A stretch of DNA of 64,000 nt from Cryobacterium sinapicolor (GCF_004403465.1 NZ_SOGQ01000011.1:17493-81492), one strand, 5' to 3'. Counted from the stretch's first letter, positions 8,377-17,660 are shown. Numbers and translations: made by a program. The notes: generated by a model from the sequence alone, not told the origin.

Positions 8377-10650
8377 ATGCCATGGGACCCGATCGGGTTC
8401 GTGGACGCGTGGGGTGGTGCAATGGGTACGTCGGGATTCACCGAGCACAGAACCGCGGTGGGAGTCGTGGGCGGCCTGCTGGGCCTCGTGGCCGTGAGCG
8501 TCGTGGCCGGCCTTCTCGTCACCGCCGCGGTCACCCCGGTCGTCGCGCTCTCCGGTCTCGGAGCCGCCAATACGATCACCGTGTTCGAGAACCTGCCGGG
8601 CTACCTGGACATCGAACCGCTTTCCCAGAAGAGCGACATCTACGCGACGCAGAACGACGGCACACCCGTGCTGCTGGCGTCGTTCTACGATCAGAACCGC
8701 ATCGAGGTCGGCTGGGACGAGATCAGCCCCTACGCCCGGGATGCCGTCGTCGCCAGCGAGGACCCGCGCTTCTACGAGCACGGCGGGGTCGACGCCCAGG
8801 GCACCCTTCGCGCGGCGGTGACGACCGCGGTCGGGGGTGTCACGCAAGGAGGGTCGTCGATCACCCAGCAATACGTCAAGAACGTGCGCGTGCAGAAGTG
8901 CGAGCTCGAGTCGGACGAACGGCTGCGCAGGCAGTGCTACAACGCCGTCACCGCAACCACCCCTGACCGCAAGATCAAGGAAATGCGCCTCGCGATCGGG
9001 GTGGAGAAGAAGTTCCCCAAGAACGCCATCCTGCGCCAGTACCTGAACATCACCGGTTTCGGCGGCACCGTCTACGGCATCGAGGCCGCGGCGAACTACT
9101 ATTACGGAACGACGGCCGCAGCGCTCACCCTGCCGCAGGCCGCAAGTCTGGTCGCGATCCTGAACAACCCGGCCAAGTTCCGCCTCGACAACCCCGGCAG
9201 CGCGACCAATGGGGAGGCCGGCGGCTACGCCGTGAACAAGGCGCGCCGGGACTATATCCTGCGCGAGATGGTGAGGTACGAGAAGATCACCGCGGCGGAA
9301 TACCGGGCCGCCGTGGACAGCCCGATCCAGCCGGCCATCCAGGAGCCGAGCACCGGCTGCCAGACCGCCGGCGGCAGCGCCTATTTCTGCGACTACGTGA
9401 CATACCTGCTCCGGAACGACCCGGTCTTCGGAGAGGACGACCAAACCCGTCTGCAGAACTTCCGGCGCGGCGGCTACGACGTGTACACCAGCCTGGACCT
9501 CGACCTGCAGCTGGCGGCGGAGGCGACCATGGCGGTCAATGTGCCCATGGAGTATCCCGGTTGGGACGTGGGCAGCGTCATCACGAGCGTGCAGGTCGGC
9601 ACCGGGCGGGTGCTGGCGATGACTCAGAACAAGCGGTACAGCCAGGACCCGACGGTTCAGGCCACCAGCGCCAGCTACACGGGGGTCAACTACAACACCG
9701 ACTATGCCGAGGGTGGCTCGAGCGGATTCCAGCCCGGGTCGACCTACAAGGTCTTCACCCTGGCGGAATGGCTGAAGACGGGCCACCGGCTGGATGAGCG
9801 CGTCGACTCGGCACGGAAGGCCAACTGGGGCACGTTCAACGACAGTTGCCGAGGGCCGCAGAACTACGATTCCCAGAACTGGAACCCGCGGAACGACGCC
9901 GGGGAGAGCGGCGGCAACTATAGCGCGCTCGAGTCCACGCTCGGCTCGATCAATACGGGCTTCATCGGGATGGCGAAGAAACTGGACCTGTGCGGCATCC
10001 GTCAGACCGCGGAGGCTTTCGGCGTGCATCGCGCCGACGGTGACCCGCTCATGCAGACCGCGGCGGCCGTGATCGGCACGAATGAGGTGGCGCCGCTGAC
10101 CATGGCCGTCGCCTTCGCGGGCATCGCTAACCGCGGGGTGACCTGCTCACCGATCGCGATCGACCGCATCGTGGCCGCGGACGGGGACGAGGTGCCCGTG
10201 CCGACGTCGAACTGCGTCGCCTCGGTGAACCCGACGGTGGCCGCCGGCGTGGTCTTCGCGATGCGCCGGGTGATGACCGATGGCACGGCGCAGCAGTCCT
10301 GGGGCGCCACCGCTCCCCGGGTGCCACTGATCGGCAAGACCGGCACCACGGACGGCGGCAAGGACACCTGGATGGTGGGGGCCAGCTCGAAGGTGGCGAC
10401 CGTCGCCGCCGTCGTCAGCGTCACCGGGGAGGCCCGTCAGCGTTCCATCAGCTTTGCCAGCGGTCCGGCCGCCACGGCCAGGCACCGGATGTGGCCGGCC
10501 GTCATGTCCGTTGCGAACGCCAAGTACGGGGGAGACGAGCTGCCCGAACTCGGGCCGGCCCCGGTGATCGTTCCCGCCACGGACTCCGGGAATCCGGACG
10601 ACTCGACAGACAACTCGACAAACAACTCGACGGACGACTCCGATGATTGA
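8377..10650 (+). CDS. Class A penicillin-binding protein (transglycosylase/transpeptidase)
   Basis: 757 aa, bifunctional peptidoglycan synthase anchored by one N-terminal TM helix (~residues 26-54). GT51 transglycosylase motifs: catalytic Glu in SEDPRFYEHGG and the GGSSITQQYVKN block. Transpeptidase motifs: nucleophile S455 in STYK (S455-K458), SIN (S524-N526) and KTGT (K654-T657). The tail is a low-complexity Asn/Asp/Ser/Thr run. The start is uncertain: ATG 8377 has only a weak AGG; ATG 8422 (GGGGTGG upstream) would remove 15 residues and still keep the TM helix. It stands alone, with the SOUL gene convergent. Confidence 0.9.
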   Translation: MPWDPIGFVDAWGGAMGTSGFTEHRTAVGVVGGLLGLVAVSVVAGLLVTAAVTPVVALSGLGAANTITVFENLPGYLDIEPLSQKSDIYATQNDGTPVLLASFYDQNRIEVGWDEISPYARDAVVASEDPRFYEHGGVDAQGTLRAAVTTAVGGVTQGGSSITQQYVKNVRVQKCELESDERLRRQCYNAVTATTPDRKIKEMRLAIGVEKKFPKNAILRQYLNITGFGGTVYGIEAAANYYYGTTAAALTLPQAASLVAILNNPAKFRLDNPGSATNGEAGGYAVNKARRDYILREMVRYEKITAAEYRAAVDSPIQPAIQEPSTGCQTAGGSAYFCDYVTYLLRNDPVFGEDDQTRLQNFRRGGYDVYTSLDLDLQLAAEATMAVNVPMEYPGWDVGSVITSVQVGTGRVLAMTQNKRYSQDPTVQATSASYTGVNYNTDYAEGGSSGFQPGSTYKVFTLAEWLKTGHRLDERVDSARKANWGTFNDSCRGPQNYDSQNWNPRNDAGESGGNYSALESTLGSINTGFIGMAKKLDLCGIRQTAEAFGVHRADGDPLMQTAAAVIGTNEVAPLTMAVAFAGIANRGVTCSPIAIDRIVAADGDEVPVPTSNCVASVNPTVAAGVVFAMRRVMTDGTAQQSWGATAPRVPLIGKTGTTDGGKDTWMVGASSKVATVAAVVSVTGEARQRSISFASGPAATARHRMWPAVMSVANAKYGGDELPELGPAPVIVPATDSGNPDDSTDNSTNNSTDDSDD

Positions 10651-10662
10651 CTATTCCGATGA

Positions 10663-11187
10663 TCAGGGATTGGGGGAACCGGAGACGGTGACGAGCGCCT
10701 CGTTGTGCTTGAGGAACCCCGGCTTCCAGGGTGGGTCGAAACGGGCGAAGTAGGGCCGGCCGTCGGGCCGGAGTCCCTCGCGGTGCACGGCGTCGACGAG
10801 CAGGGCGCCGTTCTGCGCAAACCTGTCTTCGCTCCAGCTGCCGCTGAACCGGCGGGCGGCGACCGTGCGCTCGGGAACCTCGCGCCTGCGCACCTGCGCG
10901 TTGCGGGGCACGGGTACGTCCGCGGGCGGCATGCCGTCGGGGAGCACGAAGCTGACGGTGTGGCTCTGCGGGGCCGTGGTCTCCTGGATCACCGGCGCGG
11001 TCATCGCGATGCGCGTCGAGGTCTGGTTATTACCGCTGATGTACTGGAAGAGCGGTCCGAAACCGCGGTTTCCGGCCGCGGCGAAATCCCCGGCCACCTC
11101 CACCTGCACCAGCACGGCGCGGGGATAGTGACGCAGTTCGAAGTCGGTGTACTGACGGAGCACGTCGTAGCGCTGTTTCTCGGTCAT
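10663..11187 (-). CDS. SOUL heme-binding family protein
   Basis: 174 aa. The fold signature of the SOUL/HBP family is evident: YDVLRQYTDFELRHYPRAVLVQVEV at the start, GFGPLFQYISGNNQTSTRIAMTAPVI in the middle (the conserved IAMTAPV), and WSEDRFAQNGALLVDAVHREGL...FARFDPPWKPGFLKHNEALV at the end. Eukaryotic homologues bind heme; bacterial ones are poorly studied. ATG 11187 gives the standard N-terminus (MTEKQRYDVL); a longer frame exists but reads back through dnaE2. It follows dnaE2 on the same strand after 37 bp and could be read with it. Confidence 0.85.
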   Translation of the reverse strand: MTEKQRYDVLRQYTDFELRHYPRAVLVQVEVAGDFAAAGNRGFGPLFQYISGNNQTSTRIAMTAPVIQETTAPQSHTVSFVLPDGMPPADVPVPRNAQVRRREVPERTVAARRFSGSWSEDRFAQNGALLVDAVHREGLRPDGRPYFARFDPPWKPGFLKHNEALVTVSGSPNP

Positions 11188-11224
11188 GACAGGTATTTTA
11201 GGCGCGAGGCAGGCCAGGCGCGCA

Positions 11225-14200
11225 TCAGGCGGTGCGTCGGGGCCACAGATGGCGCACCTTCGTGGTCGCCAGGGCGGCGAATTCGGCGGCGAGTTCCTCG
11301 TCCAGGTCAGGGGTGCGGTCGGCGCGCCGGGCGGAAGCCTCGTCGGCGTGGCGCAGAGTGACCCGGCGGGCGACATCCGTGAGGTCCCACAGGTTCTCGC
11401 CCGTGACGGACACGCCCTTGGCGCCGGACCGACGGGTGCGGCCGCGCACCAGCATCCGGTTGGTGTGGAACACGGGACCGCCGATGCGCTCCTGGGCGTC
11501 GTGGAAGAACACGACGTTCGAGACCGGGCCGGTGCCGTCGTCGAGGCTGACGAAGACCACTCGGCGCCCACTCCGCATCGGCGGCGTGTGCGTGGCCCGG
11601 CGCACTCCGGCCAGAAGCACCTCGGTGCCGCCGGGCAGGTTGATCAGCTCGGAGGCCGGCGTGACGCCCAGCTCGGTGAACAGCGGGTAGTACCGGGCCA
11701 TCTGGTGCCCGGACACCGCCAGCCCCAGGTCCCTGAGCTCGAGGTCGGTCTGGCTGCGGCCGCGCAGCTCGAGCGAGGTCACCGCGTTGAACCGGGACCC
11801 CTCGTATTCGAGCACCGGCAGCGGCACGTCGAAGGCGAGCTGGTCGTCGTGGATGGTGACCGCGGTGCCGCGCAGCGACTGGATGTGGGCGAGCAGCTCG
11901 TGTCGGCGGGCGCGGTCATAGCCGATGAAACTGTCGAGCGCCCCGACCCGGGCGAGCGCCTCGAAGGTGCTGCGCCGCGGGCGCACCCGGTCGCGGAAAT
12001 CCTGCAGCGAGGTGAACGGCTGGTGGCGCACGATGCGGGCGCGTTCGGCGGCCGTGCAGCCGGAGAGTTCCGGCAGGGCCAGACGGATCCCGCGCCGGCC
12101 GCTGTCGATCTGCTCCACCCGGTAGTCGAGGGCGCTGTATTGCACGTCCAGGCCCAGTACCGGCACGCCGAGCAGCCGCGCCTCGGCCACGATCAGGTCC
12201 TTCGGCCACATGCCAGGGGCGTGGGTGAGGAGTCCGGCCAGGAACACGGCGGGGTGGTGGGTCTTCAGCCAGGCGGACTGGTAGGTGGGTAGGGCGAACG
12301 CGGCCCCGTGCGCCTTGGCGAAACCGAAACTGCCGAACCCGGCGAGCACCGTCCAGGTGCGGTCGATCACGGCGGGCGTGAACCCGCGCTCGCGGGCGTG
12401 CTCCCGCACGTACGCCTCGATCCGGGGGAGGTGCTCCGGTTTGCCGAGGTGGCGGCGGAAGACATCCGCTCGGCCGAGCCCGCAGCCGGTGAGTTCGTCG
12501 AATAGGCGCATGACCTGCTCGTGGAAGATGACCACGCCCTCGGTCTCCCGCAGGAACGCCTCGAACCGGGGATGGATGTAGTCGGGCAGCACCTCCCCGT
12601 GCCGGGCCTGCAGGTATTTCAGGGGCATGTTGTTCTGCATGGGCCCGGGCCGGAACAGGGAGATCTCCACGGTGAGGTCGTTGAAGACCTTGGGCTGCAG
12701 CTTGCCGACCAGTTCCATCTGGCCCGGCGATTCGATCTGGAAGATGCCGAGGGTGCGGGTGGAGCGGATCAGTTCGAAGGTGGCCGGGTCGTCAAGCGGG
12801 ATGCGGTCCAGGTCGATGGTCTCGCCCGACAGGCGGTGGTGTTCCTCGACGGCGTGGGCCATGGCCGACTGCATGCGCACCCCGAGGATATCGAGCTTGA
12901 TCAGGCCCATCGGGTCCATGTCGTGTTTGTCGAACTGGGACATCGGCAGCCCCATGCCGGACGCCTGCACCGGGGTGCGGTCGAGCAGGGAGGCGTCGGA
13001 GAGGATCACGCCGCAGGGGTGCACCGAGATGTGCCGGGGGAGCCGGTCGAGCTTGATGGTCAGGTCGACCAGCAGGTCGAGCTGCGAGGAGGCGCGTACC
13101 TCGGCGGCCAGTGGCTCGAGCTCGGGCTTCTCGGCCAGGGCGCGGCGGAAGTCGCGCGCGTTGAAGCGCCAGATCTGCTTGGCCACGGCCGCGACCTGCT
13201 CATGGTTCATGCCGAGGGCCAGCCCGGCGTCGCGCACGGCCCCGCGGCCCCGGTAGGCGTTCGTCATCGACATCAGCGACACCCGATTGCTGCCGAAGGT
13301 GTCGAAGAGCTTGCGGTAGATGTCGTGCCTTCTGGCCGACTCGACGTCGAGGTCGATGTCGGGCAGGGTCTGCCGCTCGGGGGAGAGGAACCGCTCCCAG
13401 AGCAGCCCGTTGGAGATGGGTTCGACGGAGGAGGTGTGCAGGGCGTAGTTGAGTACCGAGCCCACCCCGGATCCGCGTGCCTGGATTCGGATGCCCATCT
13501 CCCGGATGATGTCCGCCACCCGGGCGACGGTGAGGAAATAGCCGGCGAAGCCGAGGTGCTCCACCGTCTTCAGCTCGTGCACGAGACGGGCGTGGGCCGC
13601 CTCCGCCAGCTTTCTGCCGGCCGGCGACGTGACGGGATACCGGGAGTCGATGCCGGCCCTGGCCCGGGCGTGCAGCTCGGTGAGCGGGTCGCCGCTGACA
13701 CCGATGATGCGCGCCTCCGGCATTCGTGGACGGCCCAGGCCGATGTCGGTGTCCGGGTCGAGGCTGCACCGCTCGGCGAGCTGCTCGGTGTCGCGGAAGA
13801 GCCGGTCGACGGCGCCGTCGTCGTGCAGCCCGGCGTCGACGACCATGCGCGCCACCTGCCTCATGGCGCCCTCGGGTTTCAGCCAGGCCTGCCCGTTGGT
13901 CTGCAGCTGTTCCAGGTTCGCCAGCGCCGTCAGGGTGCGGGCCGCGTCGGCCAGGTCGGCGGTGACGGCCTCGTCGGGGGTGCCGTAGCGCACGGCGTTG
14001 GTGAGCACCGCGGGCAGTGCGGCGTGCTCGAAGAGGGCGAGCATGCGGGTGGCCGGCGTCACGCTGCCGGGACTGCCCGGCGCCGCCAGGTGGCACACGA
14101 TCTCACCCACCACCGACTGCGGCGGCAGGGCGCGCAGCCACGCGGTGAGGCAGGCGCCGGCCGCGTCGGTGTCGCGGCGCTCGACCGATTGGCCCACATC

Positions 14201-14614
14201 GGAGGCGGGGCCGAGCAGCACGGTGAGGCAGCGGAGCCCGGCCAGCTCGGCGAGGTGCGAGCGCGCGATGCTGGGGGTCCGGCCGGCGTCGTGGGCGGCG
14301 CCGCTGTGCGCGGAACTGACCGCGCGGCAGAGGGCCGCGTAGCCGCGCCCGTTCAGATCGCCGTGGGCGAGCACCACGACCCGGCCCAGCGGATGCCCGT
14401 CGTCGTCGTGCACCGCGAGGTCTGCGCCCAGCCCCGGCCGGATGCCCGCGGCCGCGCAGGCGCGCACGTGCTTGACCGCGCCGTAGAGACCGTCTCGGTC
14501 GGTGAGCGCCAGGAAGGAACCACCCTGAGCCTGCGTCTGCTCGACCAGTGATTCGGGGAGGGTGACCCCGAAGTGCGTGGAGTAGGCGCTTGCGACGTGG
14601 AGGTGTGCGAACAT
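11225..14614 (-). CDS. dnaE2: Error-prone DNA polymerase III alpha subunit DnaE2
   Basis: 1129 aa, the length of DnaE2 rather than replicative DnaE1. It is the lesion-bypass C-family polymerase responsible for SOS mutagenesis. The N-terminal PHP domain starts FAHLHVASAYSTHFG; the polymerase active-site strand LPDIDLDVESARRHDIY carries the PDIDLD metal ligands. The OB-fold region near the C-terminus includes EVLLAGVRRATHTPP. A perfect LexA box lies 40 bp upstream. In mycobacteria and many actinobacteria dnaE2 works with ImuA'/ImuB; no imuB is adjacent here, so the partner must be elsewhere. The SOUL gene follows on the same strand. Confidence 0.95.
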   Translation of the reverse strand: MFAHLHVASAYSTHFGVTLPESLVEQTQAQGGSFLALTDRDGLYGAVKHVRACAAAGIRPGLGADLAVHDDDGHPLGRVVVLAHGDLNGRGYAALCRAVSSAHSGAAHDAGRTPSIARSHLAELAGLRCLTVLLGPASDVGQSVERRDTDAAGACLTAWLRALPPQSVVGEIVCHLAAPGSPGSVTPATRMLALFEHAALPAVLTNAVRYGTPDEAVTADLADAARTLTALANLEQLQTNGQAWLKPEGAMRQVARMVVDAGLHDDGAVDRLFRDTEQLAERCSLDPDTDIGLGRPRMPEARIIGVSGDPLTELHARARAGIDSRYPVTSPAGRKLAEAAHARLVHELKTVEHLGFAGYFLTVARVADIIREMGIRIQARGSGVGSVLNYALHTSSVEPISNGLLWERFLSPERQTLPDIDLDVESARRHDIYRKLFDTFGSNRVSLMSMTNAYRGRGAVRDAGLALGMNHEQVAAVAKQIWRFNARDFRRALAEKPELEPLAAEVRASSQLDLLVDLTIKLDRLPRHISVHPCGVILSDASLLDRTPVQASGMGLPMSQFDKHDMDPMGLIKLDILGVRMQSAMAHAVEEHHRLSGETIDLDRIPLDDPATFELIRSTRTLGIFQIESPGQMELVGKLQPKVFNDLTVEISLFRPGPMQNNMPLKYLQARHGEVLPDYIHPRFEAFLRETEGVVIFHEQVMRLFDELTGCGLGRADVFRRHLGKPEHLPRIEAYVREHARERGFTPAVIDRTWTVLAGFGSFGFAKAHGAAFALPTYQSAWLKTHHPAVFLAGLLTHAPGMWPKDLIVAEARLLGVPVLGLDVQYSALDYRVEQIDSGRRGIRLALPELSGCTAAERARIVRHQPFTSLQDFRDRVRPRRSTFEALARVGALDSFIGYDRARRHELLAHIQSLRGTAVTIHDDQLAFDVPLPVLEYEGSRFNAVTSLELRGRSQTDLELRDLGLAVSGHQMARYYPLFTELGVTPASELINLPGGTEVLLAGVRRATHTPPMRSGRRVVFVSLDDGTGPVSNVVFFHDAQERIGGPVFHTNRMLVRGRTRRSGAKGVSVTGENLWDLTDVARRVTLRHADEASARRADRTPDLDEELAAEFAALATTKVRHLWPRRTA

Positions 14615-14653
14615 GTGTGTACTCCTCTGGCAGGCAGGTTGACGGGTGATGGA

Positions 14654-14669
14654 TCGAACAAATGTTCGA
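14654..14669. promoter_or_regulatory. LexA (SOS) box before dnaE2
   Basis: TCGAACAAATGTTCGA matches the actinobacterial/Bacillus-type LexA consensus (CGAAC-N4-GTTCG) without mismatch and lies 40 bp upstream of the dnaE2 ATG. It is strong evidence for DNA-damage induction. Confidence 0.93.
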
Positions 14670-14789
14670 TGTAGGGAGTGTACGTCAGTCGGCCGACACG
14701 CGCCAGTGGCAGTCCGGTCAGACGGTCCGGCCGGGCAGCCTGACTAGGCTAGGTGGCTCAGTCGCCGTTAGCCTCGTTTGGAGATCCCC

Positions 14790-15929
14790 ATGACCACGCC
14801 CACTTCGTCCTGGACGGACTACCTCGGCCGGGCCGCCGTCCGCTCCGGCCAGGCCCTGCTGGTCCTCGCCCTGCTGGTGGTGGCCGTCTACGGGATCACG
14901 CAGCTCAAGCTGGTCTTCATCCCGCTCCTGCTCGCCCTGATCGTGGCGTCGGCGCTGCGCCCCGTGATGAGATTCCTGCTGGCCCGCGGTGCGAACGAGT
15001 CCCTCGCCGCGGCGATCACCCTGATCTCGAGCGTCGCGGTCTTCGGCGGCATCGTCACCCTCGTGGTGTTCGGCATCCGTGGTGAGTGGGACACCCTGTT
15101 CACCTCGGCCAACGACGGCCTGGACACCCTGCAGGAGCTTCTCACCAGCGGTACGCTGCCGATCGATTCCGCCCAGATCGATTCGGTGCGCGAGTCGGTC
15201 ATCGACTTCGCGACCAGCAGCCAGTTCGGGTCTGGAGCTTTGGCTGGGGTCTCCGTCGCGGCCGAGATCGTGGCCGGCGTGGTGCTCGGCCTCGTCGTGC
15301 TCTTCTACTTCCTCAAGGACGGCCCCCACATCTGGAGCTTCCTCATCCAGCCTCTCGCCGGCAAGCGCCACGCACGGGCCGTGCGCATCGGCCTGAGCAG
15401 CGTCGACGTGTTCGGCAACTACGTGCGGGGCACGGCAATCGTCGCGTTCGTCGACGCCCTGTTCATCGGAATCGGGCTGTGGATCCTGCAGGTGCCGCTG
15501 GCACTGCCGCTCGCCGTCATCGTCTTCGTGGGCGCGTTCATCCCCATCGTCGGGGCGACGGCGGCCGGCATCCTGGCCGCATTGGTGGCCCTGGTCACGA
15601 ACGACCTGACCACCGCCATCATCGTGGTGGCGATCGTGGTCGCGGTCAACCAGCTCGAGGGCAACTTCCTGTCCCCGGTGGTGCTCGGCAAGTCGCTGCG
15701 CCTGCACGGTCTCGTGATCCTGCTGGCCCTGACGGCCGGCACGATCCTGGGCGGCATCGTCGGCGCGATCATCTCGGTGCCGATCGCCGCCGTCGGCTGG
15801 GCCGTCATCAAAGCCTGGAACGCGCCCACCCTGCCGTCCACCCCGCCGCCCGTTCCGGAGCAGCCGGCCGTGCCGGTGGAATCCGTGCCACCCGGCCGGT
15901 CGATCGGGGCGTCCGGTGCCGCGGCCTAG
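14790..15929 (+). CDS. AI-2E family transporter (PF01594)
   Basis: 379 aa from ATG 14790, chosen because GGAG sits 6 nt upstream. The protein has about eight TM segments in the family's pattern: a helix pair at ~15-60, a third at ~75-95, a soluble loop with TLQELLTSG, then a helical block containing YVRGTAIVAFVDALFIGIGLWIL and the long hydrophobic C-terminal half (FIPIVGATAAGILAALVAL, VNQLEGNFLSPVVLGKSLRLHGLVILLAL). The NQLEGNFLSPVVLG and PLA-type segments are diagnostic. Members include the AI-2 exporter TqsA and Na+/H+ antiporters; the substrate here is unknown. The tail is proline-rich and cytoplasmic. Confidence 0.88.
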   Translation: MTTPTSSWTDYLGRAAVRSGQALLVLALLVVAVYGITQLKLVFIPLLLALIVASALRPVMRFLLARGANESLAAAITLISSVAVFGGIVTLVVFGIRGEWDTLFTSANDGLDTLQELLTSGTLPIDSAQIDSVRESVIDFATSSQFGSGALAGVSVAAEIVAGVVLGLVVLFYFLKDGPHIWSFLIQPLAGKRHARAVRIGLSSVDVFGNYVRGTAIVAFVDALFIGIGLWILQVPLALPLAVIVFVGAFIPIVGATAAGILAALVALVTNDLTTAIIVVAIVVAVNQLEGNFLSPVVLGKSLRLHGLVILLALTAGTILGGIVGAIISVPIAAVGWAVIKAWNAPTLPSTPPPVPEQPAVPVESVPPGRSIGASGAAA

Positions 15930-15936
15930 CTAACCA

Positions 15937-16013
15937 ATTCGACGGAGATTTTCGTTCACAACCGCTTTTTCGGCGTTTTCTAGGCTGTTTCGGGCAAAAT
16001 CTCCGTCGAATTC
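15937..16013. repeat. 77-bp palindromic repeat, copy 2
   Basis: Perfect 17-bp inverted arms AATTCGACGGAGATTTT (15937-15953) and AAAATCTCCGTCGAATT (15997-16013). It has the same length as copy 1 (236-312) and is inserted in the opposite orientation judged by its centre. It begins 8 bp after the AI-2E gene stop and runs into the convergent enoyl-CoA hydratase-like gene, whose last residues and stop codon it supplies. Confidence 0.88.
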
Positions 16014-17089
16014 GTTTGGGCCAACCCGAGCTCCTGCCCGCCGAGCGGTGCGAAAAACGCGGCGACGGATGCCTCCGTCACCGCGCCGAGACCGGCCGGC
16101 GACCACCGGGGGTCGCGGTCCTTGTCGATCACCTGGGCCCGGATACCCTCCTGCAACTCGCTCCGCTGCAGGAAGCGCAGCGTCACCCGGTACTCCTGGT
16201 CGAGCGCCGCGTCGAGATTCGGAAGCCGCCGGGCCCGGCGCAGCGAGGCGAGCGTGACCGCGAGGGCGGTCGGTGACCTCGTGAGGATCAGGGCGGCGGC
16301 GTCGCGTGCGCCCTCCACCGGTGAGCGGTGCAGGGCGGCGACGATCTCGCCCACGTCGTCGAACGCGTAGCACTCGTCTATCCAGCGCCGCTGGGCGAGG
16401 AGCGGGGACGGCGGGGGAGTCTCGGCCAGGGTGCGCACCGCCTCGGCCGCGTCGCTCCAGGCGAGGGCCCGGGTCAGGGCCGGGAGCCGGTCGCTTGGCA
16501 CGAAGTGGTCCGCCAGACCCAGCGCGATGGCGTCCGCCCCGGAGGCCAGGCCGGCGGTCAAGGCGAGGTGGGTGCCGAGCTCGCCGGGGGCGCGGGACAA
16601 CAGCCAGGTTCCACCGACGTCGGGCACGAAGCCGATCGCGGTCTCCGGCATGCCCAGCCGTGTGCGCTCGGTCACGATCCGGGTGTTCGCATGGCCGGAG
16701 ACGCCGACCCCGCCGCCGAGCACGACGCCGTCCATCACGGCTACGTACGGTTTGGGATACCGGTGGATCTGCGCGTTCAGCTGGTACTCGTCGGCGAAGA
16801 ACGAGGCGGCCTCTGCGTCGAAGTCCGCCCGGTCGTGGGCGTCCGCTTCCGCACCGCGGTAGATCGCCACGATGTCGCCCCCGGCGCAGAGGCCCCGTTC
16901 GCCGCCCCCGGTCAGCAGGACTGTCTCGACCTGCCCGTCGGTGGCCCAGTCGGTCAGCACCGCGGACATCCGTCGGATCATCGCGTGGGTCAGGGCGTTC
17001 AGGGCGGCCGGGCGGTTCAGGATGATCCGGGCGAGCCGCCCGTCGCGGCGCAGTAATAGGTCCGGCCGGTCATCCGTGAACTCGAGCAT
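15980..17089 (-). CDS. 3-hydroxyisobutyryl-CoA hydrolase / enoyl-CoA hydratase-isomerase family
   Basis: 369 aa from ATG 17089 (GTG 17098 adds three residues). The crotonase fold is clear: oxyanion-hole residues in GLCAGGDIVAIY and MDGVVLGGGVGVSGH, and the active-site block MPETAIGFVPDVGGTWLL, where the Glu and Asp are those of HIBYL-CoA hydrolases. Family length (about 350) and the extended C-terminal half fit the hydrolase of valine catabolism better than a plain hydratase. The last eleven residues (NSTEILPETA region) and the TAG are encoded by the 77-bp repeat, so the native C-terminus was probably replaced when the repeat arrived. Confidence 0.85.
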   Translation of the reverse strand: MLEFTDDRPDLLLRRDGRLARIILNRPAALNALTHAMIRRMSAVLTDWATDGQVETVLLTGGGERGLCAGGDIVAIYRGAEADAHDRADFDAEAASFFADEYQLNAQIHRYPKPYVAVMDGVVLGGGVGVSGHANTRIVTERTRLGMPETAIGFVPDVGGTWLLSRAPGELGTHLALTAGLASGADAIALGLADHFVPSDRLPALTRALAWSDAAEAVRTLAETPPPSPLLAQRRWIDECYAFDDVGEIVAALHRSPVEGARDAAALILTRSPTALAVTLASLRRARRLPNLDAALDQEYRVTLRFLQRSELQEGIRAQVIDKDRDPRWSPAGLGAVTEASVAAFFAPLGGQELGLAQTNSTEILPETA

Positions 17090-17160
17090 GGACCACACGC
17101 TACCGCCACGAACTCAGATCCCGGGGAACAAACGAGGTATCCAGTAGCGTGGTGCTCGTG

Positions 17161-17237
17161 AGCGGGAAGCCAGCGCGAAGCCAGCGGGAAGCCAGCGCGA
17201 AGCCAGCGGGAAGCCAGCGCGAAGCCAGCGCGAAGCC
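17161..17237. repeat. 11-bp minisatellite, seven units
   Basis: Seven tandem units alternating AGCGGGAAGCC and AGCGCGAAGCC, followed to about 17266 by a G-rich GGGGGC/GAGGGC run. It replaces the region where the 5' half of the decayed IclR gene should be. Confidence 0.9.
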
Positions 17238-17267
17238 AGCGGGGGCGGGGGCGGGGGCGAGGGCGAG

Positions 17268-17599
17268 GGTGACCGAGGGTGCACCGGCTGGTCGGCGAGT
17301 GCGTCGTCCTGGGTGGCCTGGCCCGGCAGGACGACGGTCGTTACTCCCTCGGTATGCGGCTCTGGGAGCTGGGCGTGCAGACGCCCACGGCCCGGACTCT
17401 GCGCGCCATCGCTCTGCCCCGCCTCGAGGACCTCACGGGGCCACCCGCGCACGTGCGCCTGGAGACCATCGCAGGAGCGGCCCACCTGGCCGCGCGGGAG
17501 CGGCCCGCGGAGGCGGCCGCGCTGTTGCTGGCCCAGCCGGGCAGGCAGGCCGGCAGGCAGGCAAGCAGGCGGGGGAGCCGGCCGCGAATTCCGCGCTGA
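17268..17599 (+). pseudogene. IclR-family regulator remnant
   Basis: The frame from about 17276 reads VHRLVGECVVLGGLARQDDGRYSLGMRLWELGVQ, which is the end of the IclR helix-turn-helix and its wing, then LRAIALPRLEDLTG...HVRLETIAG, the start of the IclR ligand domain. The N-terminal helices are missing: a TGA lies in frame at 17270-17272 and upstream is minisatellite DNA. The ligand domain breaks off after ~70 residues into a GGCA-rich slippage tract (17538-17575) and stops at 17597-17599. Intact IclR proteins have about 250 residues. Such regulators commonly control the adjacent 3-oxoadipate/3-oxoacid CoA-transferase genes, so this looks like a lost local regulator. Confidence 0.75.
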
Positions 17600-17660
17600 C
17601 GGTGGTCCGGGGTACCTTCAAGACCATCGACACCACGAACTGAAGCCGAAGGACCCTCCC

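Noticed and set aside
12521..14551. Long open frame of 676 codons on the plus strand opposite dnaE2
   Set aside because: GC-rich third positions make the opposite strand open; the translation has no recognisable family, whereas the minus strand encodes full-length DnaE2. The same holds for the long antisense frames at 8332-10029, 25409-28006, 33138-35750 and 36175-37647.
17161..17237. CRISPR array
   Set aside because: Units are 11 bp, contiguous and without spacers; no cas genes are nearby. It is a minisatellite.
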